A stretch of DNA of 5,385 nt from Hyphomicrobiales bacterium (GTDB lineage: Bacteria; Pseudomonadota; Alphaproteobacteria; Rhizobiales; Beijerinckiaceae), in NCBI GenBank assembly GCA_028290595.1, contig JAQGJO010000101.1:1-5385 (forward strand). The letters run 5' to 3'. This document shows positions 1-5,385 of this stretch, in pieces. Every line of letters starts with the position of its first letter. Position 1 is the stretch's first letter. A program made the position numbers and the translations under genes. The notes under the pieces were generated by a model. It did not search any database and was not told where the DNA came from. It was given only the letters and a program-made list of their open reading frames with translations.

Positions 1-411
1 AAATCGATATTGTGCGTCGGGCTTGGCGCTCGTCATCCGCACTTCAATATCGAACCCGGCCTTCTCCTCGCCGGGCCAGGCCTTGCCCGACACCGGATCG
101 AACCGCCACAAGCCCGTATGTGGTAAGATCGCGTTCCGACCGGCTTCATCGAAACGGGCGGCTGGCCATTTCCGCCCCAGATAGCTTTTCGCATCGAACG
201 ACACGCCGCAATCCAGAGGCACCGAGCGCAGCCGCGCCAGCAAATCCCCGAGCTTGGTAAACGATCCGCCGTTGCCGACATCGACGGCGTTCCAGCCGCG
301 TTTTTCACTGCGAAATCGGGATTTCCTTGATAGTTCAGCGACGCGATGCGCGATTTCCGGCGCACTCATGGCGGCAAGTCGCGCGCCATACCATTGAATG
401 CGATTCAACAT
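1..411 (-). CDS. Heparinase II/III family protein, N-terminal part (3' end outside window)
   Basis: Reading leftward from an ATG at 411-409, the frame stays open for 137 codons to the window edge, so the C-terminal part is missing. The protein begins MLNRIQWYGARLAAMSAPEI. It shows the N-terminal pattern of heparinase II/III-like proteins of polysaccharide loci: an SAPEIAHRV segment (residues 16-24), then LWRFDPVSGKAWP (101-113), and a phenylalanine-rich strand with an R at 125. The (alpha/alpha) barrel and lyase residues of this family lie further on and cannot be checked. No signal peptide is evident. The ribosome site is weak (GCAGGA directly before the ATG), and the frame remains open upstream to about 606, so a GTG or TTG start further up (for example GTG near 492) is possible. 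The gene is divergent from the polysaccharide operon. It probably encodes a lyase or a polymer-processing protein for an acidic polysaccharide. The family call is fairly secure; the substrate is unknown. Confidence 0.82.
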   Translation of the reverse strand, partial: MLNRIQWYGARLAAMSAPEIAHRVAELSRKSRFRSEKRGWNAVDVGNGGSFTKLGDLLARLRSVPLDCGVSFDAKSYLGRKWPAARFDEAGRNAILPHTGLWRFDPVSGKAWPGEEKAGFDIEVRMTSAKPDAQYRF

Positions 412-487
412 TCCTGCTTCGCCCAAATTCGAGCCCGATGAGGGCGATGTTCGGAGATCGTAGAAGCATTCTGTAAATGAGACGTGT

Positions 488-603
488 GGCACAACCTTTG
501 AAGCAACAAATTGAGCGACTGGCGCTGTGCCAAATCGGCACAGACGAACCAGAAGCACGTAACAGGTACCGGCGCGATTGAAGGCTTGATGGCGGCACAA
601 CCT
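488..603. repeat. 10-bp direct repeat GGCACAACCT (two copies)
   Basis: The sequence GGCACAACCT occurs at 488-497 and exactly again at 594-603, 106 bases apart start to start. Its first six bases are also the right arm of the inverted repeat at 525-543. The second copy lies between the putative -35 and -10 elements of the rightward promoter, a position where a bound regulator could affect RNA polymerase. The repeats are read directly; their regulatory role is inference. Confidence 0.5.
525..543. promoter_or_regulatory. Candidate operator: perfect 7-bp inverted repeat
   Basis: CTGTGCC (525-531) and GGCACAG (537-543) are exact reverse complements separated by AAATC, giving a 19-bp dyad typical in size for a dimeric repressor or activator site. 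Further half-sites with GGCACA flank it on both sides (488-493 and 594-599). There is no T run after it, so it does not look like an intrinsic terminator. The bound regulator is unknown. Confidence 0.42.
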
Positions 604-612
604 GCCCTATCT
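585..612 (+). promoter_or_regulatory. Possible sigma-70 type promoter for the polysaccharide operon
   Basis: CTTGAT (585-590) and CTATCT (607-612) resemble the alphaproteobacterial housekeeping consensus CTTGAC / CTATAT, with a 16-base spacer. Transcription would begin near 618-621, giving a leader of about 50 bases that starts just before the inverted repeat at 627. Both hexamers are imperfect and the call rests mainly on position. Confidence 0.28.
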
Positions 613-626
613 GCACGCAAATCCAG

Positions 627-673
627 CATGTCACCTGGTTAACAAAAGCTTAAAAACGGGACCATGTGACATG
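627..673 (+). promoter_or_regulatory. Inverted repeat / potential RNA hairpin covering the asnB-like start codon
   Basis: CATGTCACCTGGT (627-639) and ACCATGTGACATG (661-673) pair at 12 of 13 positions; the only mismatch is C635 against T665. A 21-base AT-rich loop (640-660) separates them. The right arm ends exactly on the ATG of the downstream gene (671-673), and the only Shine-Dalgarno-like bases (GGG, 658-660) sit at the stem edge. In mRNA this would place the start codon inside a stem. Alternatively it is a DNA operator. The pairing is directly visible; the function is inferred. Confidence 0.5.
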
Positions 674-2473
674 TGTGGAATTGCAGGAATTGCGCTGCGC
701 CAGCCCAAGCCGCACTTGCGTGATCGCTTCGTCGAACTGTCGCTGAAACATCTGGCGCGGCGCGGTCCCGATGCGCAGAACCGCGTTACCTATCATCCGA
801 CGCCCAATGTTGAAGTCGACCTGATCCACACCCGCCTCTCGATAATCGATCTCACCGGCGGCGTGCAGCCGATGTCCGATGACAATGGCGCGCTGGTCTT
901 CAACGGCGAGATCTACAATTACCGCGACATCCGTCTGTCCGGCGAGAGCTACCGCACCTCGTCCGACACCGAGGTTCTGCTCAAGGGCCTCGGCCGCGAG
1001 AGCCTGTCCTTCCTGAACAAGACCGAAGGCATGTTCGGCTTCGGCTATCTTGATCAGAAGGGCAAAAAGCTTGTCATCGCCCGCGACCAGTTCGGCATAA
1101 AGCCGGTCTACATCTACAAGGATGAAACGACCTTCGCCTTCGCCTCGACGCTTGCGCCCCTCATGGCCATGTCGCGCAAGGAGATCAATCCGGATTCGCT
1201 GGTCGAATATTACACTTCGCGCGGCATGCGCTCTTCGAACACCATCTTCAAGGATGTCATCGAGGTTGCGCCGGGCTATGCCTTCATCCTCGATCTCGAC
1301 ACCTGGACGGTCGAAACGGTGAAATGGGCGCTGCCGCGCAAGATCGAAGCCCTGCCCGGCTCCGAGGAAGATCTCATCGACGCGCTCGAGAAAATCCTCG
1401 ACGAATCCGTCAAGCGCCATCTCATCTCAGATGTGCCAGTTGCGGCCCTGCTCTCGGGCGGCATCGACTCCGGCCTGATGACCGCCTTTGCGGCGCGCCA
1501 TACCAATCATCTCTCCGCCTTCACCATCGGCTTTCGCGATGCCGCCTATGATGAAAGCCAGCATGCCGCCGCCGTCGCCCAGCGCTATGGCCTCAAGCAT
1601 CACGTCATGTATTGCGAGGACGACGAGTTCATCGATCTCATCGCCGACTGGCCGCTGATCATGGACGATGCTGTCGCCAATCCATCGACGGTCCTGCTTT
1701 ACGCCCTGTCGCGCTTTGCCCGCGAGGCGGGCTACAAGGTTCTGCTCGCTGGGGAAGGCGCCGACGAATTCTTCGGCGGCTATCACCAGCAATGGCGCTT
1801 CGCCATGGCCAAAAAACTCAATCCGGCAGCGCGGTTCTTTCCCTCCATTGCCGACGGCATCGAGCGGTTCGCGCCGCATCGTACCCGGCTTATTCATGCT
1901 GCAAAGCTCGCGACCGGCGATTGCACATTCCACGGATCGAGCATGATCGTCGAGCCCTGGCTGGCAAAGGAACTGTTCGCTGTTCCCGTCGGCGACGCCC
2001 CCTTCGCCAACACTCTGAACGAAGCGCTGCTGCTCGATCAGGATTATCGCCTGCCAGACGACATGCTGACGGCTGCGGACCGCGCCACCATGCATGCCTC
2101 CGTAGAGGCGCGCGTGCCGTTCGTGACACGGGCCGTGGCGGATTTCGCCGCCAGCCTTGAAGAACGCCATCTGATTTCCGGCTTCTCCCAGAAGGTGCTG
2201 CTGCGCAAGCTGGCGCGCCGCCACATTCCGGCCTCCTGCATCGACCGCCGCAAGGTCGGCTTCGACCTGCCGCTGTCGCGCTGGTTCCGCACCTCGCTGA
2301 AGGAGCGCCTGCTCGATGCGCTCGCCAATACCTGGCAGCGTGAATTCTTCAAGGAGGGCGCGCTCGACAAACTCGTCGAATGGCACCTCACCGGCCGCGC
2401 CAATATTCCCGACAAGCTCTGGGCCTTCTATCTGCTCGAACATAATGTCCGCGCCCTGCGCGCGATCTCGTGA
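671..2473 (+). CDS. asnB: Asparagine synthase (glutamine-hydrolysing)-like amidotransferase
   Basis: This 600-residue protein has the two-domain layout of class II glutamine amidotransferases. The start is fixed by MCGIAG: Cys2 is the N-terminal nucleophile that hydrolyses glutamine. The glutaminase domain (about 1-200) shows RRGPD (30-34), HTRLSIID (53-60), FNGEIYNY (77-84), SSDTE (97-101) and RDQFGIKP (138-145). The synthetase domain (about 230-600) has the ATP-pyrophosphatase loop LSGGIDS (261-267), AGEGADEFFGGY (360-371) and RRKVGFDLP (526-534), whose Lys528 probably matches the conserved catalytic lysine. Family members make asparagine from aspartate, ATP and glutamine, but those in polysaccharide loci often amidate uronic acids instead. 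Context (GT26, methyltransferase and ligase downstream) favours a polysaccharide role, so the gene symbol is family-level only. Around 465-486 the usual L-x-K-x-D and PFLD patterns read LTAAD and PFVT, a hint of altered substrate. The likely cellular location is cytosolic. Confidence 0.92.
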   Translation: MCGIAGIALRQPKPHLRDRFVELSLKHLARRGPDAQNRVTYHPTPNVEVDLIHTRLSIIDLTGGVQPMSDDNGALVFNGEIYNYRDIRLSGESYRTSSDTEVLLKGLGRESLSFLNKTEGMFGFGYLDQKGKKLVIARDQFGIKPVYIYKDETTFAFASTLAPLMAMSRKEINPDSLVEYYTSRGMRSSNTIFKDVIEVAPGYAFILDLDTWTVETVKWALPRKIEALPGSEEDLIDALEKILDESVKRHLISDVPVAALLSGGIDSGLMTAFAARHTNHLSAFTIGFRDAAYDESQHAAAVAQRYGLKHHVMYCEDDEFIDLIADWPLIMDDAVANPSTVLLYALSRFAREAGYKVLLAGEGADEFFGGYHQQWRFAMAKKLNPAARFFPSIADGIERFAPHRTRLIHAAKLATGDCTFHGSSMIVEPWLAKELFAVPVGDAPFANTLNEALLLDQDYRLPDDMLTAADRATMHASVEARVPFVTRAVADFAASLEERHLISGFSQKVLLRKLARRHIPASCIDRRKVGFDLPLSRWFRTSLKERLLDALANTWQREFFKEGALDKLVEWHLTGRANIPDKLWAFYLLEHNVRALRAIS

Positions 2474-2477
2474 CGTC

Positions 2478-3803
2478 ATGACCTTTATCGACAAGCTCAA
2501 ACACACCGCACTGACCGATCGCCTGCTGAGGCGGCCGCCGGGCTTGTATGATGGGGCGAAGCGAACAATCGTCCTTGTCGATAGCTATTCCGACCCGCAG
2601 CGCGCCTCATGGGCCAGCGCTCAACTGAAAAAAACACTGGCCGCGGCCCGCAAGCTACCTGCCTATCGCAACGCTCCACAAAGCGACGATCTCGCCGACT
2701 GGCCGATCCTGAGCAAGCCCGACCTGATGGGGCGCGAAAACACCTTCGTCACGCCGGGCCTCCTGCCGAAATCGCCCGGCGCGACCGGCGGCACCACCGG
2801 CCAGCCCATGCGGGTGGCGCGAAACCAGAGCGGCGTGGCCTTCGAACAGGCGACGCTCGACATGCTCTGCCGCAAGGCAGGCGTCGATCTCGCCTCCGCT
2901 CGCGTCGCCGTCCTGCGCGGCGATTCAATCAAGAACCCCTCTGACACCAGCCCACCCTTCTGGATCGACGAAGGTCCACGCAAGCGCATCTTTTCGGCCC
3001 ATCATCTCGGCGCCAGTTCGATCGGCTTCTATGCCGCTGCACTTCGCGACTATGCGCCCGAAGCCCTCTTCTGCTATCCGTCGTCGCTGTCGAACCTGCT
3101 CAATCTGCTGAACAACAATGCTCCGCAGATCCCCCTCGTCTTCGCCTCCTCCGAGATGCTCGCCGACGACACGGCGGCTCTCGCGAGACGCAAGCTCGGC
3201 GCCCGGGTCATCAACTACTACGGCCACGCCGAGCGCATTGTCGCGGCGGCGGATATCGATGGCGCAGGCATGCGCTTTCTTCCCGCCTATGGCCATGTCG
3301 AACTGATCCCCGATGGTGAGGGCACCGCACAGATTGTCGCCACATCGCTCTGGGACCATGGCCAATTGTTCGTCCGCTACGAGACCGGCGACCGCATCCA
3401 GGTGCCATCGCACGATCCCGAAGTTCTGGCCCGCATCGCGCGCGGCAGCCTGCCCTTTCCTGGCGTCGAAGGCCGCGACAGCGAATATGTCGAACTGGCC
3501 GGCAACCGGCGCATCATCGGTCTTAACCATATTCCGCGCGATGTGGTCGGCGCTGCATCCATTCAATTGTTTCATGCGGACGATCGCACGCTCTACATCT
3601 TCATCGTGCCGAACGCCGACTTCGGCGAGCACACCAAGGACGTCATTTCCGCCAATCTGGCGCTGAAATTTCCGAAAGATGTAACGGCACGCTTTGTGCT
3701 CGTTGATGGTCCCGTGCGGGAGCCCAACGGCAAGGCGCCGTTGCTCCTGCGGCGGCCGATGCTGGCGCAAGTGAAGCCGCATAAAAGTCCGGAGTTGGTC
3801 TGA
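2478..3803 (+). CDS. PaaK/CapK-type adenylate-forming ligase (AMP-binding)
   Basis: This 441-residue protein resembles phenylacetate-CoA ligase and the CapK-like proteins of capsule loci. Adenylation signatures appear in order: the phosphate loop SPGATGGTTGQP (99-110), YGHAER (248-253) in the place of the YGxTE motif, YETGD (301-305), GRDSEYVEL (332-340), and a C-terminal NGKAPLL (417-423) whose Lys419 is placed like the catalytic lysine. Such enzymes activate a carboxylate as its adenylate and pass it to CoA, an amine or another acceptor. The substrate here is unknown; the length is normal for PaaK-like proteins. The start at 2478 lies 4 bases after the preceding stop and has no obvious Shine-Dalgarno sequence, which suggests translational coupling. 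The frame is open further upstream, but that stretch lies inside the previous gene. In this operon it may activate an acid that decorates the polysaccharide (inference). Confidence 0.83.
   Translation: MTFIDKLKHTALTDRLLRRPPGLYDGAKRTIVLVDSYSDPQRASWASAQLKKTLAAARKLPAYRNAPQSDDLADWPILSKPDLMGRENTFVTPGLLPKSPGATGGTTGQPMRVARNQSGVAFEQATLDMLCRKAGVDLASARVAVLRGDSIKNPSDTSPPFWIDEGPRKRIFSAHHLGASSIGFYAAALRDYAPEALFCYPSSLSNLLNLLNNNAPQIPLVFASSEMLADDTAALARRKLGARVINYYGHAERIVAAADIDGAGMRFLPAYGHVELIPDGEGTAQIVATSLWDHGQLFVRYETGDRIQVPSHDPEVLARIARGSLPFPGVEGRDSEYVELAGNRRIIGLNHIPRDVVGAASIQLFHADDRTLYIFIVPNADFGEHTKDVISANLALKFPKDVTARFVLVDGPVREPNGKAPLLLRRPMLAQVKPHKSPELV
3791..3794 (+). promoter_or_regulatory. Ribosome binding site of the methyltransferase gene
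   Basis: GGAG lies 8 bases before the ATG at 3803, inside the last codons of the ligase gene. It supports the TGATG junction, where the ligase stop and the methyltransferase start share one base. Confidence 0.65.
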
Positions 3804-4654
3804 TGTCTGCTAGAAGCCTCGAAATGAACGCCATTTCCGCCGATGAATGGGAACGCATCGAGCGTGAAGAGCACGATAAGGTCTATACCGGCATGCAGCC
3901 GTTCGGCCTCAAGTCCGCCCGTATCGATCCGGCCCATGTCCTGAAATGGGAAGACTATTGTTTCAATCCGGGCGCCAGGCCCGATCGCGGTCATCGCACG
4001 CGCCGCGTCTTCGAATTAATGGACATCGAAAACATCAAGGGTCTGCGCATTCTCGATGTCGGCTGCGGCATCGGCCAGTATGGCGTGTTCTTCGCGCTGA
4101 AGGGCGCCGAAGTCTGGGGCTTCGACCTGTCGCCGGTCGGCGTCGAAACCGCCCAGCAGTTGGCGCGAGAAAACGGCGTCGGTGATCGCTGCCATTTCGC
4201 CGTCGCCAACGCCACCGCCATGCCCTATCCCGACGGCCATTTCGACATCGTCCTCTTCCACGAAGTCCTGCACCACGCCATCAAATATCCCGGCGTGCGC
4301 GAGGAATCCCTGCGCGTGCTCAAGCCGGGCGGCAAGGTCATCATCAGCGAGACGCTGCGCGGCAATGCCGTGCTCGATCTCATGCGCAAGGTCAGCATGC
4401 GCGGCGAAGAGGCCAAGGGCGACGTCATTCTTGAGCCCGAGGACATCCACCAGTTCGCCCGCGGCTTCAGCTCGCACAAGGTGGAACAGATGTCGCTGCT
4501 GTTCATGGGTAAGCGGATTTTCCAGAACCACACCGCCAATCCGGCGGTACGTGCCGGCCTGCGCGCCCTGAAAAACGTCGACGACGCCGTTCTCGGCGCC
4601 TTTCCCAGCCTCAGGCAATATTGCGGCGAATGCGTCGCCGTGCTGCAAAAATAG
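3803..4654 (+). CDS. Class I SAM-dependent methyltransferase
   Basis: This 283-residue protein carries a Rossmann-type methyltransferase core. Motif I, ILDVGCGIGQYG, spans residues 83-94. The acidic residue after strand beta-2 is Asp108 (GFDLS). A Methyltransf_11-like stretch ATAMPYPDGHFDIVLFHEVL covers 137-156, and LKPGGKVIISE covers 173-183. About 75 residues precede motif I and a helical tail of about 90 follows it, which may form the acceptor site. No signal peptide or membrane segment is seen, so it should act in the cytosol. The A of its ATG is the last base of the ligase stop codon, a classic coupled overlap. In this context it would methylate a sugar hydroxyl, an amine or a carboxylate of the polysaccharide precursor or its side group (inference). 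Other small-molecule acceptors cannot be excluded. The family call is secure; the substrate is unknown. Confidence 0.88.
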   Translation: MSARSLEMNAISADEWERIEREEHDKVYTGMQPFGLKSARIDPAHVLKWEDYCFNPGARPDRGHRTRRVFELMDIENIKGLRILDVGCGIGQYGVFFALKGAEVWGFDLSPVGVETAQQLARENGVGDRCHFAVANATAMPYPDGHFDIVLFHEVLHHAIKYPGVREESLRVLKPGGKVIISETLRGNAVLDLMRKVSMRGEEAKGDVILEPEDIHQFARGFSSHKVEQMSLLFMGKRIFQNHTANPAVRAGLRALKNVDDAVLGAFPSLRQYCGECVAVLQK

Positions 4655-4657
4655 GGT
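4653..4657 (+). promoter_or_regulatory. Ribosome binding site of the GT26 gene
   Basis: AGGGT begins inside the stop codon of the methyltransferase gene and ends 7 bases before the ATG at 4665. It supports that start over later ones. Confidence 0.6.
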
Positions 4658-4664
4658 CACGATC

Positions 4665-5385
4665 ATGCGGACCACAGTTCTCGATTGCCCTGTCGATATT
4701 CTGACGCTCGATGAAACCATCGACGCCGCCGTGCGCGCCATGCGCGAGCATGCGCCGGTTCAGCATGTCGCACTGAACGTCGCCAAGCTGGTCTCGGCGC
4801 GCAGCAATCCAGAACTCGACCGCGACGTACGTCAGGCGGAACTGATCGGCATCGATGGTGCGGGCATTGCGCTGGCACTGAAATTGTTCGGTCACGGCAG
4901 CGTGCCTCGCGTGGCCGGCATCGATCTCTTCGAAAGCCTGATGGAAGTCTGCGCCAAATCCGGCTATCGGCCGTTCCTGCTCGGCGCGACGCAGGAGATC
5001 CTGGTCGAAGCCAGCAAGCGCATCGAAGCGCGTCATCCGGGCCTCGTTTTCGCCGGCATGCACAACGGCTATTTCAAGGGCCGCGAGAAAGAGATCGTCG
5101 AAGCGATCAAGGCGACAAAGCCCGACTGCCTGTTCCTCGCCATGCCGACGCCGATGAAGGAACGCTTCATGGCCACCTATCGCGCCGAACTTAAAGTGCC
5201 TTTCGTCATGGGCATCGGCGGCACGCTCGATGTCACCGCCGGCTTTGTCGATCGCGCCCCGCTCGGCTGGCAGAAGCTCGGCCTCGAATGGCTTTACCGG
5301 CTCATCCAGGAGCCGCGCCGCATGTGGAAGCGCTATCTCGTGACCAATTCCATTTTCGCCGGATTGCTCATTGCCGAACTCGCCA
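4665..5385 (+). CDS. WecG/TagA/CpsF family glycosyltransferase (GT26), 3' end outside window
   Basis: The frame opens at the ATG at 4665 and is intact for 240 codons to the window end. The family usually runs to about 250-270 residues, so only a short tail should be missing. Enzymes of this family transfer N-acetylmannosamine or its uronic acid from UDP onto an undecaprenyl-linked acceptor at the inner face of the membrane. Visible signatures are LNVAK (37-41), GIDGAGIALALKLFG (62-76) with Asp64 at the place of the proposed catalytic base, RVAGIDLFE (82-90), FLLGATQE (104-111), NGYF (134-137), MGIGGTLDVTAGFVDRAP (182-199), and the membrane-associating arginine-rich end GLEWLYRL...EPRRMWKRYL (206-225). 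The usual PKQE block reads PMKE (163-166). It lies 10 bases after the methyltransferase gene and closes the visible operon. Family assignment is strong; the sugar and acceptor are not known. Confidence 0.92.
   Translation, partial: MRTTVLDCPVDILTLDETIDAAVRAMREHAPVQHVALNVAKLVSARSNPELDRDVRQAELIGIDGAGIALALKLFGHGSVPRVAGIDLFESLMEVCAKSGYRPFLLGATQEILVEASKRIEARHPGLVFAGMHNGYFKGREKEIVEAIKATKPDCLFLAMPTPMKERFMATYRAELKVPFVMGIGGTLDVTAGFVDRAPLGWQKLGLEWLYRLIQEPRRMWKRYLVTNSIFAGLLIAELA

Larger units (their letters stand above)
412..670. other. Divergent intergenic region carrying several repeats
   Basis: This 259-base stretch separates the leftward heparinase-like gene from the rightward operon. No convincing gene lies in it. 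It contains four copies of the hexamer GGCACA/TGTGCC (488-493, 526-531, 537-542, 594-599), one promoter-like pair, an AT-rich segment (639-657) and an inverted repeat reaching into the start of the next gene. It is the natural place for control of both transcription units. I saw no convincing promoter for the leftward gene. Confidence 0.75.

Noticed and set aside
405..629. Leftward 74-codon frame whose TGA stop overlaps the heparinase-like start (ATGTTGA), preceded by AGGTGA
   Set aside because: The layout mimics translational coupling, but the predicted protein resembles nothing I know, has an ill-balanced Cys/His/Arg composition, and its ATG arises from the left arm of the inverted repeat.
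2316..2477. Upstream extension of the PaaK-like ligase frame into the preceding gene
   Set aside because: The extra 54 codons overlap the conserved C-terminus of the amidotransferase and look like a shadow frame. The start at 2478 gives a normal N-terminus and normal length.
2471..2478. Palindrome TGACGTCA at the first gene junction
   Set aside because: It is made of the stop codon, a 4-base gap and the first base of the next ATG. An 8-bp palindrome is expected by chance in a window this long.
1427..2506. Long leftward open frame (359 codons) opposite the asparagine-synthase-like gene
   Set aside because: It lies antisense to a gene with clear family motifs. High G/C at third positions removes stops in the opposite strand, and the translation has no recognisable domain. 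The leftward frames at 650-1420, 2925-3782 and 4016-4741 are rejected for the same reason.
4259..4276. HEVLHH in the methyltransferase, resembling the zinc-protease HEXXH signature
   Set aside because: It lies at the normal position of the strand beta-4 region after FDIVLF in class I methyltransferases, and no other metalloprotease feature is present.
4640..4664. Possible terminator between the methyltransferase and GT26 genes
   Set aside because: The gap is only 10 bases, has no GC-rich stem or T run, and contains the ribosome binding site of the next gene.

Overview
The window looks like part of a surface or exopolysaccharide gene cluster from an alphaproteobacterium, most likely Hyphomicrobiales (Rhizobium, Brucella/Ochrobactrum, Mesorhizobium or similar). 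The basis is the high G+C content with strongly G/C-ending codons, tight gene packing, and the protein subfamilies seen: a heparinase II/III-type protein with a rhizobial-style N-terminus, and a WecG/TagA/CpsF enzyme ending in EPRRMWKRYL. The species cannot be fixed from the sequence alone.

Layout. A heparinase II/III-family gene runs leftward from 411 and leaves the window at position 1, so only its first 137 codons are present. A 259-base divergent intergenic region (412-670) follows. It is AT-richer than the genes and holds several repeats: a perfect 7-bp inverted repeat (525-543), a 10-bp direct repeat (488-497 and 594-603) that shares the half-site GGCACA with it, a weak promoter-like pair (585-612), and a 13-bp inverted repeat (627-673) whose right arm contains the start codon of the next gene.

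Four genes then run rightward as one compact operon: an asparagine-synthase-like glutamine amidotransferase (671-2473), a PaaK/CapK-type adenylate-forming ligase (2478-3803, 4-base gap), a class I SAM-dependent methyltransferase (3803-4654, one-base overlap) and a GT26 glycosyltransferase (4665 to beyond 5385, 10-base gap). The last gene runs off the window after 240 codons and is probably close to complete.

How they may work together (inference). The GT26 enzyme would add a sugar, classically a ManNAc or ManNAcA residue, to a lipid-linked glycan. The amidotransferase, ligase and methyltransferase look like a decoration set that could amidate, acylate or methylate a sugar or acidic substituent. 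The divergent heparinase-like protein could cleave or trim the same uronic-acid-containing polymer. No step is proven by sequence. The least explained items are the repeats and possible start-codon hairpin in the intergenic region, and the substrate of the amidotransferase/ligase pair.
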